42,520 bases of DNA from JAFGHJ01 sp964631335. Lineage in GTDB: Bacteria > Hydrothermota > UBA3072. Made by a program: the position numbers and the translations under genes. A model generated the notes under the pieces. That model saw only the letters and a program-made list of their open reading frames with translations. It had not been told where the DNA came from and ran no database searches. The stretch lies in contig CAZVXD010000002.1 of the NCBI GenBank assembly GCA_964631335.1, forward strand, positions 1 through 42,520. Reading direction: 5' to 3'. Positions 24,663 to 31,612 of the stretch are shown here, in pieces (the first letter of the stretch is position 1; every line of letters begins with the position of its first letter).

Positions 24663-25343
24663 CTATTCCTTCGAATAGATTATAGACATCCACTTTTCCG
24701 CGACTTCTTCCATTTTCTGCGGATTATCTATATTCCTGGTAATTGCCGAACCGCAAAATATTCCATCGGGATCGTTTTTTACAATTTCCTCCAGATTTTC
24801 CGCGGACACTCCTCCCGTATAGAACACGGCCAAACCTTTATAAGGTCCTTTCCAGGCTTTTGTAATACCATAAAAAGAATTTGTGGCTGTAACTGTAGGA
24901 AAAAGCTTATATACCCACTGGTAAGGATATTTATCTTTTAATTCCGAAAATTCACAACCATAGAGTTCCGCTTTCTTAACAAGCTGCTTTCCCACATCAC
25001 CCAAACCTCCTGGGACACACATAATATCTTCAGAAACGCACATTTTCAACACTTCAGGAATATAATCGGCGGATATAATACCCGCCACACCCTTACCGAT
25101 GGCATCTTCCGCTAATTCCGGGGTCATAACCGTTCCGGCAAGAATTAGCGCGTCGGGATATTTTTCGAGAACAGCTTCTATACCCTGCGAAGCGATCTCT
25201 GAACGAAAAACAATCTCGAGGGTAACCCCGAGAGGATTCAATATTTCATAAGCTTCAATACACTCGGCAGTAGTTGCCGGAGCTAAAATCGCAATGACCC
25301 TATTCTCTTTAATTCTCTTAAAAACTTCTGCCGATTTACTCAC
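24663..25343 (-). CDS. eda: KDPG/KHG-type aldolase
   Basis: A 226-residue class I aldolase of the 2-keto-3-deoxy-6-phosphogluconate (KDPG) family, giving pyruvate and glyceraldehyde 3-phosphate, the last step of uronate breakdown. Catalytic positions are in place: Glu43 and Arg47 in LEIVFRS, Thr71 in AGTVMTP and Schiff-base Lys146 in YKLFPT. The glycine-rich phosphate-binding TGGVSAENLEEIV and CGSAITRN follow. Unlike most members it has ISAD in place of the SPG-type segment, so its specificity could differ. The start is GTG with GGAGGT six bases upstream. It has its own promoter and points toward kduD. Confidence 0.9.
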   Translation of the reverse strand: MSKSAEVFKRIKENRVIAILAPATTAECIEAYEILNPLGVTLEIVFRSEIASQGIEAVLEKYPDALILAGTVMTPELAEDAIGKGVAGIISADYIPEVLKMCVSEDIMCVPGGLGDVGKQLVKKAELYGCEFSELKDKYPYQWVYKLFPTVTATNSFYGITKAWKGPYKGLAVFYTGGVSAENLEEIVKNDPDGIFCGSAITRNIDNPQKMEEVAEKWMSIIYSKE

Positions 25344-25416
25344 ATTACACCTCCGTTTATAACCCTATATTTAGAAAATCATTAAATGTAAAAGTTTATC
25401 AGAATCTCTACACTTC

Positions 25417-25445
25417 ATTTTAGATGTAATCATTTAATTTGTCAA
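25417..25445 (-). promoter_or_regulatory. promoter of the KDPG aldolase gene
   Basis: On the minus strand CCTTGACA provides the -35 box (25445-25440), followed by a 17-base spacer and TAAAAT (25422-25417). The predicted leader is about 65 bases. Confidence 0.75.
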
Positions 25446-25756
25446 GGACTATTAAAACCATAAAACACACAATTGTGTTGGGCAATAGGTAATCTTGTAA
25501 TAATCTGTGAAATCTTCTGGTTTCTTTTGGAGTCTGTGGTTTAGTTATAAAAAATAATTTTATCTCTGCGTACTTTGCGTCTTTGAGGTTCGACTACCCT
25601 TGAGATTACTTCGCGGAGGGTGAAGCAGGAGGTAAAACTCGTAATGACAATTTTTTCGTGTGTTTTTTTAACAAAATCAAAAGGTGTAGTGGGGTTTTCG
25701 TATATTTCGTATGTTTCGTGGTTCAATAATTTTGTTGTTTTTCTTTTTGTTCTTTT

Positions 25757-25801
25757 CGGGCTTTGTGCTTCATATTATGTGTTAGCGATTTAACCGCGTT
25801 G
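25757..25801 (+). repeat. 45-bp repeat, copy 1
   Basis: Matches 29448-29492 at 42 of 45 positions in the same orientation. The wording runs from cgggctttgtg through catattatgtgttagcg to accgcgttg. Confidence 0.75.
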
Positions 25802-25870
25802 TTGTTACTTAATTAAAGAGAAAATCATCCAACTTAAACCGATTAATCCACCACAACTAACTCTTAATCA

Positions 25871-26797
25871 CTATAATATTATCAACTTGGCTGTCTTTCC
25901 TGTTTTGTTTGCCGTAACTTTGTACAGATATACTCCGGGTGTTAAATCCAGGTCAACGGAATAATTTCCCGCAGACTGTAATCCCGGAACAATTTGCTTA
26001 ACTCTTTGACCGAGGGTATTATAAACCGCAAGGTGAACAAACGCGTTAGCGTTTATCTCATAGCTCAATTTATTAATGGACGCTTTTGGTAGAGAAACTA
26101 TGACACTCGCGTCCTCTGCCGGAATATCGATACCGGAGTAGTCTGTGCTATGTATAAGATCGACCCAAATTGTATCATTAGGATTGACTGTATCGGCGTA
26201 TGTGAATTGAACACCTACTGCGAACAACTCTCCTCCGCCGACAGTATCAGGCAGTATAACCTCAAACGCTTTCCACCCCCCATCGGTAAATCCTTCCACA
26301 TCATAAAGACTATCTATACCGATAGAGTCGTCGTCGAACACACCCCAATCGAGATACTGGGAATAAGGTTGATATAAAAGCTGTGTATCGATTTCGCCTT
26401 TAGGCGGAATCCAGACATGGAAAGTGACGGTATCCCCTGTCTCCAAAGTGGCAACCTTTTCACCACCTTCACCCGGACGGCTGCCAAAATCCCAGCTCAT
26501 AGCACCGATTGGTTCAGTGACAGTAGTATCATAAAATATTACACCCATCATATAATCACCTTCATAGGCTGACCCCAAAGGAGTCTCCGCCCCAAATGCG
26601 CTAAAAACCTCGCCCGGCCTCCTGTCATTAATACCGATTCTCGCAAACCATCCGTCCAAATATGAAAACGTTGAATCGGTATAACGCACTACCAGGTAAA
26701 CAGTATCATCAATGCCTTCAAAATCAGATACAAAAGCGAATGTAGATATAGAAAGCAACATAAGCAAAAACAATACAATACCTAAACATTTCCTCAT
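25871..26797 (-). CDS. secreted protein with beta-sandwich domain and T9SS C-terminal sorting domain
   Basis: A 308-residue exported protein. A signal peptide (about residues 1-22, ending TFA) is followed by a beta-rich domain (about 24-225). That domain has aromatic and acidic motifs such as YLDGWFARIGIND, GAMSWDFGSRPG and TIWVDLIHSTDYSG, and resembles carbohydrate-binding jelly-roll modules without a firm family match. The C-terminus (about 232-308) is a type A sorting domain for type IX secretion: VHLAVYNTLGQRVKQIV, SAGNYSVDLDLTPGVYLYKVTA and the final KTAKLIIL. It is therefore expected outside the cell or on its surface. Of the clustered starts, ATG 26797 lies six bases after AAGGAGG. It is a single-gene unit. 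Confidence 0.8.
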   Translation of the reverse strand: MRKCLGIVLFLLMLLSISTFAFVSDFEGIDDTVYLVVRYTDSTFSYLDGWFARIGINDRRPGEVFSAFGAETPLGSAYEGDYMMGVIFYDTTVTEPIGAMSWDFGSRPGEGGEKVATLETGDTVTFHVWIPPKGEIDTQLLYQPYSQYLDWGVFDDDSIGIDSLYDVEGFTDGGWKAFEVILPDTVGGGELFAVGVQFTYADTVNPNDTIWVDLIHSTDYSGIDIPAEDASVIVSLPKASINKLSYEINANAFVHLAVYNTLGQRVKQIVPGLQSAGNYSVDLDLTPGVYLYKVTANKTGKTAKLIIL

Positions 26798-27028
26798 CAT
26801 CAACCTCCTTTAGTTTCTTTTGAGTTGGATGATTCTCTTTAATTAAAAAAACCATTGAAGGTTTTATTATAAGGTAACTTAACAAAGAAAAAAGTCAAGG
26901 ACTCCGTTCCCTTAAATATGAATAGCCTAAGCATTGGAAACCAAAGATATAAAAGAAAATTTTGAAAAAACCTCCGCCAAAGAAAGCCCCAACAAAACAA
27001 CACTATAAAAACAAAATTCAAAAACCCC

Positions 27029-27056
27029 TTGACAAAACAAAAAAAATCATTATACC
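27029..27056 (+). promoter_or_regulatory. promoter of the lipoprotein gene
   Basis: CCTTGACA gives TTGACA at 27029-27034, a 16-base spacer and TATACC (27051-27056). The TTG of this -35 box is in frame with the gene and can be mistaken for a start codon. Confidence 0.55.
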
Positions 27057-27094
27057 ACTTTAAAAAACAAAGTACTTTTATTAAAGAGGCAAAG

Positions 27095-27790
27095 ATGAAA
27101 AAATTTTTATTAGCGATAAATGTAATTTTTATACTCTTTTTCGCGTCATGCGCGCCACCCGTTTATCTTCCGAGCAGTATTAATGCTCCCCTGCTTAAGG
27201 GAAAAGGGGATGCCGGCGTTGGATACAACAAACCGCTTGGGGGTCACGATATACAAATCTCTCACGCCTCCTCAGAAAATGTAGGATTAATGTTAAACGG
27301 GATCTACCTCTCAGAATCGTGGTCGGATAATTATCGTAGACATAAATTCTTCGAAATGGGGATGGGTTTTTTTTCTCATCAGGATGAAGGCTTTATTCAG
27401 GAAATATACGCCGGCGCCGGATGGGGATCAAATTCACTTAAAGAGGCTATCCTTTTCGATTCAGAAGATGCTCGTGTCAGCGCGGACTATATTCGACTTT
27501 TCCTTCAGCCTACTTTCGGATTACGTAAAGCAATCTTCGAAGCCGGATTTAGTCTGCGAATGTTCTATATAAATTTTTACAAAATACACAACTCAAATAT
27601 TGATTTCCTCAGGGAAACTACTATTTTGGAACCTGTTGTTTTTATTAAACTCGGACCGCCTGTTTTTAAATTCCAAATGCAGTTGGGTAATTCATTCAGA
27701 CCTTTTAAAAATCCTGAAGACCGGGGAGATATCTTCTATGACAACCGGATTTTGGGAGCCGGTTTCACAATCATGCTGAATATTAAATGA
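27095..27790 (+). CDS. outer-membrane lipoprotein of unknown function, barrel-like
   Basis: A 231-residue lipoprotein. The signal peptide ends in a good lipobox, FASC, with Cys19, followed by APPVYLPSSINAPLLKGKGD. This beginning is common among small outer-membrane lipoproteins of the Bacteroidetes-Chlorobi group. The rest alternates hydrophobic and polar residues with strand pairs such as DAGVGYNKPLGGHDIQIS, FEMGMGFFSHQ and ILGAGFTIMLNIK, suggesting a beta-barrel-like sheet. No enzyme motif is present. The start at 27095 is chosen over the in-frame TTG at 27029 because GAGG lies nine bases ahead and the signal peptide begins there. The function is not known. Confidence 0.75.
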   Translation: MKKFLLAINVIFILFFASCAPPVYLPSSINAPLLKGKGDAGVGYNKPLGGHDIQISHASSENVGLMLNGIYLSESWSDNYRRHKFFEMGMGFFSHQDEGFIQEIYAGAGWGSNSLKEAILFDSEDARVSADYIRLFLQPTFGLRKAIFEAGFSLRMFYINFYKIHNSNIDFLRETTILEPVVFIKLGPPVFKFQMQLGNSFRPFKNPEDRGDIFYDNRILGAGFTIMLNIK

Positions 27791-27969
27791 ACATATATAA
27801 GAATCAAAATCTCTATCCGCTTGACAGAGAATTCTAACAAAATAAATTATAGGACAAATATCGTTTCTAAAATATTTGATAATTCTAAATTGAAAAGCAC
27901 TTAATACATATTTGTGGTGTATTGTGTGTTTAATATATTTAGCATATTTCGTGTTTTAACGAAAACTAT

Positions 27970-29139
27970 CTACTTAAATAAAGAGACAAATGAAAAAAAC
28001 TTATTCGGTACTTTATTTATAAAAAATCCAATCCCAGACTTAATAATATCTCGGTGATAATCAAAACGGAATTTTTCTTCCAGTTCCTCTTTAGCAGAAG
28101 GGTTCTTCTTGAAAAAATTAAAAACATTATCCACAATCTGCGGTGTGAGCTTAGACGCCACTTTCCTTACCATTATACCGTTTCTTATCTCCTCTCCCAT
28201 CCTCTCCACCCAAATATCTTCGTACTTCTTTAACATACCGGCAGAGAAATTATTTATCTTCGCCGCGCTTGAAAGGACATCGGCGGCTATCGAAGCTCCT
28301 ATAAGACCGTAGTAAATACCGCCGCCCGTTGTTGTTTTTACCTGACCGGCAGCTTCACCCACCGCAAGCACTCTTTCATCCGTAATTTTTTCAGTATTCC
28401 CGCAAGCAATCGGAGCTTTTTCCAATTTTTCGAGATTTACATCAAATCTTCCATTACTCTTATATATAAGATCCTTTAAAGATTCTTGACTGCTTTTACT
28501 TGAAAGAGAACCTATCCTTGTATGACCGTTCATAGGAATAACCCAACCAAAAGAACTTAAATCCGGTTCATTCAAAATATAAACTTCAACAGACCCCTTT
28601 GCTTCTCCCCCTTTAACTTCGACCCGATTCCCCCAAAGTATCCCACCGGGAACGGATAAACCCATTCTACCGTGAAGAGAAAAATTGGTCCCGGATGCTA
28701 TAATAATACACCTCGCGCTTTTGCTAAATTCTTTGCCATTTTTGTGATATTTAATCGAAGCCCGGTTCTTCTCCCTATTGATTTCAAATACTCTGCTATC
28801 AAGAGAAATATCCACACCCTCTCTCGCGGCTTCTCCGACTAATTCTTTATCAAATTTCTTTCTGTCGACAATATATGCAAAAGGTTTTTCTCTAAGATAT
28901 TCTAATTCCACCAGAGACGGAGAAAAAAGTTTAAGAGAAGATATCTCTCTGATAATTGCTTTCACTGGCAGTTTAAATTTTTCATAGGCATCTTGACCTA
29001 CTATACCGCTGCAGATTACTCCCTCACCCGCCTTTTTTTTCTGTTCAAAAACACACACAGACCATCCCTCCTCCGCGAGAGATTTAGACAGGTAAGAACC
29101 AGCCGGACCCGCTCCAACTACAATAAAATCATAATCCAT
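27970..29139 (-). CDS. geranylgeranyl reductase family FAD-dependent oxidoreductase
   Basis: A 389-residue flavoprotein of the geranylgeranyl reductase / digeranylgeranylglycerophospholipid reductase family. The N-terminal FAD motif VVGAGPAGSYLSKSLAEEG (residues 7-25) and the glutamate binding the ribose (VFEQKK) are followed by CSGIVG, the YIVDRKKFD box, GWVIPMNGHTRIGSL and the second FAD signature VLAVGEAAGQVKTTTGGGIYYG (about 269-290). The C-terminal basic tail could face the membrane. Members saturate isoprenoid chains of lipids, quinones or chlorophyll. In a non-photosynthetic bacterium the substrate is likely a menaquinone or other polyprenyl compound. It is a lone gene with no strong ribosome site, so partners give no clue. 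Confidence 0.88.
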   Translation of the reverse strand: MDYDFIVVGAGPAGSYLSKSLAEEGWSVCVFEQKKKAGEGVICSGIVGQDAYEKFKLPVKAIIREISSLKLFSPSLVELEYLREKPFAYIVDRKKFDKELVGEAAREGVDISLDSRVFEINREKNRASIKYHKNGKEFSKSARCIIIASGTNFSLHGRMGLSVPGGILWGNRVEVKGGEAKGSVEVYILNEPDLSSFGWVIPMNGHTRIGSLSSKSSQESLKDLIYKSNGRFDVNLEKLEKAPIACGNTEKITDERVLAVGEAAGQVKTTTGGGIYYGLIGASIAADVLSSAAKINNFSAGMLKKYEDIWVERMGEEIRNGIMVRKVASKLTPQIVDNVFNFFKKNPSAKEELEEKFRFDYHRDIIKSGIGFFINKVPNKFFSFVSLFK

Positions 29140-29526
29140 GATAACCCAGAATATATAAAAATAACCGACTTTCGCAAGTGTTTAAAACCCACTCTCAACC
29201 CGGGGATATTGAACCACAAAGCCCGCAAAGGTCACAAGGTTTTATTTTTTAGCCAAAAGCCAAAGGCGAAAGGCTAAGAGCTTAGTTAAATAACAAATCA
29301 CACGAATAACACGAATAATTTTTTATTTTTCCCTTCTGACTTCCTCGTCTTTTAAACATTCTAACCGGCAATTATCATGTAGAACTCAAACTCGTAATGA
29401 CAAAATAAACAAAAATAATGGGGTGAGGGGCGGCCTTGTGTCCTTAGCGGGCTTTGTGGTTCATATTATGTGTTAGCGGTTTTACCGCGTTGGGGTTAAT
29501 GTTGTTTGGCTGGATAGGCTTTACGG
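29140..29526. other. intergenic region with inverted and direct repeat fragments
   Basis: No gene is seen. An antisense copy of the GTGGTTC wording lies at 29213-29240. A word, agccaaaagccaaaggcgaaaggc, follows at about 29254-29277, and an antisense ttcgtgttattcgtg copy at 29292-29325. The 45-bp repeat is at 29448-29492. Peptides read from it are artefacts of repetition. Confidence 0.65.
29448..29492 (+). repeat. 45-bp repeat, copy 2
   Basis: Matches 25757-25801 with three substitutions, including the odd fixed phrase catattatgtgttagcg. Confidence 0.75.
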
Positions 29527-30471
29527 CTATTCAGAAATCTTATAAATTTTAAAACCATCGATTCCGCACGCAGCGTAAAGCAGATTACCGCTAACAAACA
29601 CACCGGCTACATCGTCATTTGTGTAAAGAGTACCTGAAAAATAAGGATTAAAAGGAAACAACATATTGACAACTCCTATTCTTCCTTTTTGAACAACATA
29701 AAGATAAAACCCTGAAAGAAACATATCCTCGATACCGGCATACTTACCGGATAATTCCTGCACTGAAGCACGGGAGATATTCGATACATCAGCAACGAAC
29801 AAACCCCTTTCATTCGATGAAGCGAAAAGAAACCTTCCGTCCGAAATAATTTCGTTGACCGATCCCAAGCCAACAATCCTTTTATATTCATTTAGTGAAT
29901 CCGGATTATCGGAAATCAGCAGAGACAATATACCCCTTTCATCCCCTAAATACGCGTATTCGTCGACAACTTCGACTGTATTTACGTTTTCTGATTTATT
30001 CCAGCGTATAATTTCATAAGGAAAAGCAGGTTTTGATACATCAATTAATCTAAAGCCCCCTCTCCCTTCAGCCACAAAACAATAATCACCTCGAACCCTT
30101 ACATCCAGCGCCTTTTGAGTAGTTGGTATAAAAGAAATTAGTTCGGGCTTTTTTCTGTTCCGAATATCGAAAATCCTGACTCCCGCCATTCCATCCGCGA
30201 CATATAAATTAAAACCGTCTATATCCATAGCGTAAACTTCATCCATAGACTCCACTACAGCAATCTTCCTGGGAAAAGTCAAATCAGAAACATCGAATAT
30301 ATGAACACCTCTGTTACCCGCAACCAAAAAAGCATAAGTTCCCAGAATTGAAATATCGGTATAGATGGCATTTTCTTCATACTCCCCTACCTGTTCAAAA
30401 GAAAAGGGAAAAGAAAATAATTCAAAGGGTAAAACAATAATTATTAAAATTAGAAAAGGCAATTTTTTCAT
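29527..30471 (-). CDS. secreted LVIVD-repeat protein
   Basis: A 314-residue exported protein. The hydrophobic signal (residues 4-20) is followed by five or six LVIVD-type repeats of about 42 residues: GVHIFDVSDLTFPRKI, GVRIFDIRNRKKPELI, GFRLIDVSKPAFPYEI and GLFVADVSNISRASV. Such repeats fold as beta-propeller blades, usually in cell-surface proteins, and have no known enzyme activity. The real start is the ATG at 30471, where the signal peptide begins. A TTG at 30507 is in frame but lies in promoter-like DNA. There is no ribosome site. The gene stands alone, and no direct partner is seen. Confidence 0.82.
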   Translation of the reverse strand: MKKLPFLILIIIVLPFELFSFPFSFEQVGEYEENAIYTDISILGTYAFLVAGNRGVHIFDVSDLTFPRKIAVVESMDEVYAMDIDGFNLYVADGMAGVRIFDIRNRKKPELISFIPTTQKALDVRVRGDYCFVAEGRGGFRLIDVSKPAFPYEIIRWNKSENVNTVEVVDEYAYLGDERGILSLLISDNPDSLNEYKRIVGLGSVNEIISDGRFLFASSNERGLFVADVSNISRASVQELSGKYAGIEDMFLSGFYLYVVQKGRIGVVNMLFPFNPYFSGTLYTNDDVAGVFVSGNLLYAACGIDGFKIYKISE

Positions 30472-30653
30472 GGTTTTAAAAGATATAGATAATAACATAA
30501 AAGTCAATATTCAAGCTGGCTTTTAGCCTTTAGCTTTTTGCTGTTAGAAAAAAACAAAAATATAAAACTTTGTGCTCTTTGCGAACTCTGTCGTCCAATT
30601 ACCTTGTTTTTACTTTGAACATTGGACACTGGACTTTGGACAGTTTTCTTCTT

Positions 30654-31130
30654 TCACAAATTTTTCTTAATAAAGATATCGAACATATGTACGCCAAAAA
30701 CAGAAACAATACTAACAATTATACCGGCGATAATAACCCCTAAAATTACCGCTAAAAAGGACTTTCTTTTTTTCATTTTGAAAAACCATGCCCCGAGAGT
30801 TCCCGTATAAGCTCCGGTCACCGGCAGAGGTATTGCCACAAACAGTGTCAAACCGAGATAACCGTATTTCTCAACTTTCGGTCCTACCTTTCTTCTGGTT
30901 CTTTCGAGAAAAAAATCGAAATATTTCCTGTAAAACTTCAACTTCATCAACAAATCATGAATAAAGGTAAGGAATAAATAAAAAATGGGAAAAACTAAAA
31001 TATTAGATAAAACAGCCACCGGAAAAACCACGGAAAGAGGCAATCCTGAAGAAAGACCCACAGGTATACCACCACGAAGTTCTGATATAGGAAGAAGAGA
31101 AAAAATAATTATCTTTAATATCGGATTCAT
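30654..31130 (-). CDS. small-multidrug-export-like membrane protein (COG2426 type)
   Basis: A 158-residue protein with four or five hydrophobic segments, matching the Sm_multidrug_ex family by its LLPISELRGGIPVGLSSGLPL start. A central basic loop, RRKVGPKVEKYGYLGLTLFVAIPLPVTGAYTGTLGAWFF, carries the family's P-L-P-x-T-G motif. Despite the family name, transport of drugs is not well established for it. The ATG begins 12 bases after the tRNA-Ala gene on the same strand, so the mRNA is probably processed from the tRNA transcript. No ribosome site is visible. The family assignment is fairly secure; the function is open. Confidence 0.82.
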   Translation of the reverse strand: MNPILKIIIFSLLPISELRGGIPVGLSSGLPLSVVFPVAVLSNILVFPIFYLFLTFIHDLLMKLKFYRKYFDFFLERTRRKVGPKVEKYGYLGLTLFVAIPLPVTGAYTGTLGAWFFKMKKRKSFLAVILGVIIAGIIVSIVSVFGVHMFDIFIKKNL

Positions 31131-31142
31131 AAGATTTCTAAT

Positions 31143-31215
31143 TGGAGGCGAGCGGACTCGAACCGCTGACCTCCTGCGTGCAAGGCAGGTGCTCTACCAG
31201 ATGAGCTACGCCCCC
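31143..31215 (-). tRNA. tRNA-Ala (UGC)
   Basis: The minus strand folds as a 73-base cloverleaf with acceptor GGGGGCG pairing CGCCTCC (one G-U), GGTTCGAGTCC T-arm and anticodon loop containing TGC in CTTGCAC. Discriminator A; the CCA end is not encoded (AAT follows). It lies ten bases downstream of tRNA-Ile. Confidence 0.95.
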
Positions 31216-31225
31216 ACAAAAAAAA

Positions 31226-31299
31226 TGGGCCTAAGTGGAATCGAACCACTCACCTCTCGCTTATCAGGCGAACGCTCTAACCGACTGAGCTATAGGCCC
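31226..31299 (-). tRNA. tRNA-Ile (GAU)
   Basis: A 74-base cloverleaf on the minus strand. The acceptor is GGGCCTA with TAGGCCC, the anticodon loop CTGATAA gives GAU, the T-arm is GGTTCGATTCC and the discriminator is A. No encoded CCA. The Ile-Ala order is the one usually found in rRNA spacers, but no rRNA genes are here. Confidence 0.95.
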
Positions 31300-31612
31300 A
31301 CTATGTCCGTAAATATACAGGAAGCACCTTAAATGTCAAGAGTGAAAACTGAACATGGCAAAACGGATATTGCAAAACATTAAACACAGAGAAACGATTC
31401 TGTTTAAAAATAAAAAAAATTGGCGAGCACACAGAGAAAGAATAAAAACTCTGTGATCTTTGTGCTTCAATCTTTTGGGGGGTGGTGATGTGGAATTCTG
31501 GATTCCGACTTCTAACTTCTAATTCAATCATCCTTGACAAAAGCTTTTTGAAAACCTATAATTTACTAATAATTTTACATTATTTTAAAAAAAGTAAATA
31601 CGGGAGATTTTT
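31300..31612. other. intergenic region before the hybrid histidine kinase
   Basis: No gene is seen. Between 31390 and 31480 it reads as repeat-family wording (agcacacagagaaag, ctgtgatctttgtgcttc). It ends in the strong promoter at 31534-31562. Confidence 0.65.
31534..31562 (+). promoter_or_regulatory. consensus sigma70 promoter of the hybrid histidine kinase
   Basis: TTGACA (31534-31539), exactly 17 bases, and TATAAT (31557-31562): a perfect match at both boxes. The predicted leader is about 45 bases. Confidence 0.85.

Larger units (their letters stand above)
25344..25870. other. intergenic region with aldolase promoter and repeat fragments
   Basis: No gene is seen. It holds the aldolase promoter (25417-25445), the 12-bp palindrome ACACAATTGTGT (25467-25478), a fragment tctgcgtactttgcgtctttgaggttc (about 25563-25590), and the 45-bp repeat at 25757-25801. 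Confidence 0.65.

Noticed and set aside
25467..25478. ACACAATTGTGT palindrome as an operator
   Set aside because: It lies upstream of the aldolase promoter with no second copy. A 12-base palindrome in AT-rich spacer DNA is not strong evidence.
26866..26898. Promoter for the T9SS-sorted protein (CCTTGACT with TATAAT on the minus strand)
   Set aside because: The two good boxes are 21 bases apart, too far. The alternative TACCTT at 16 bases is weak, so I did not list it.
30985..31332. Open frame on the plus strand across the tRNA genes, reading GLSGIEPLTSRLSGERSNRLSYRP
   Set aside because: This is the familiar spurious peptide obtained by translating the antisense of tRNA genes.
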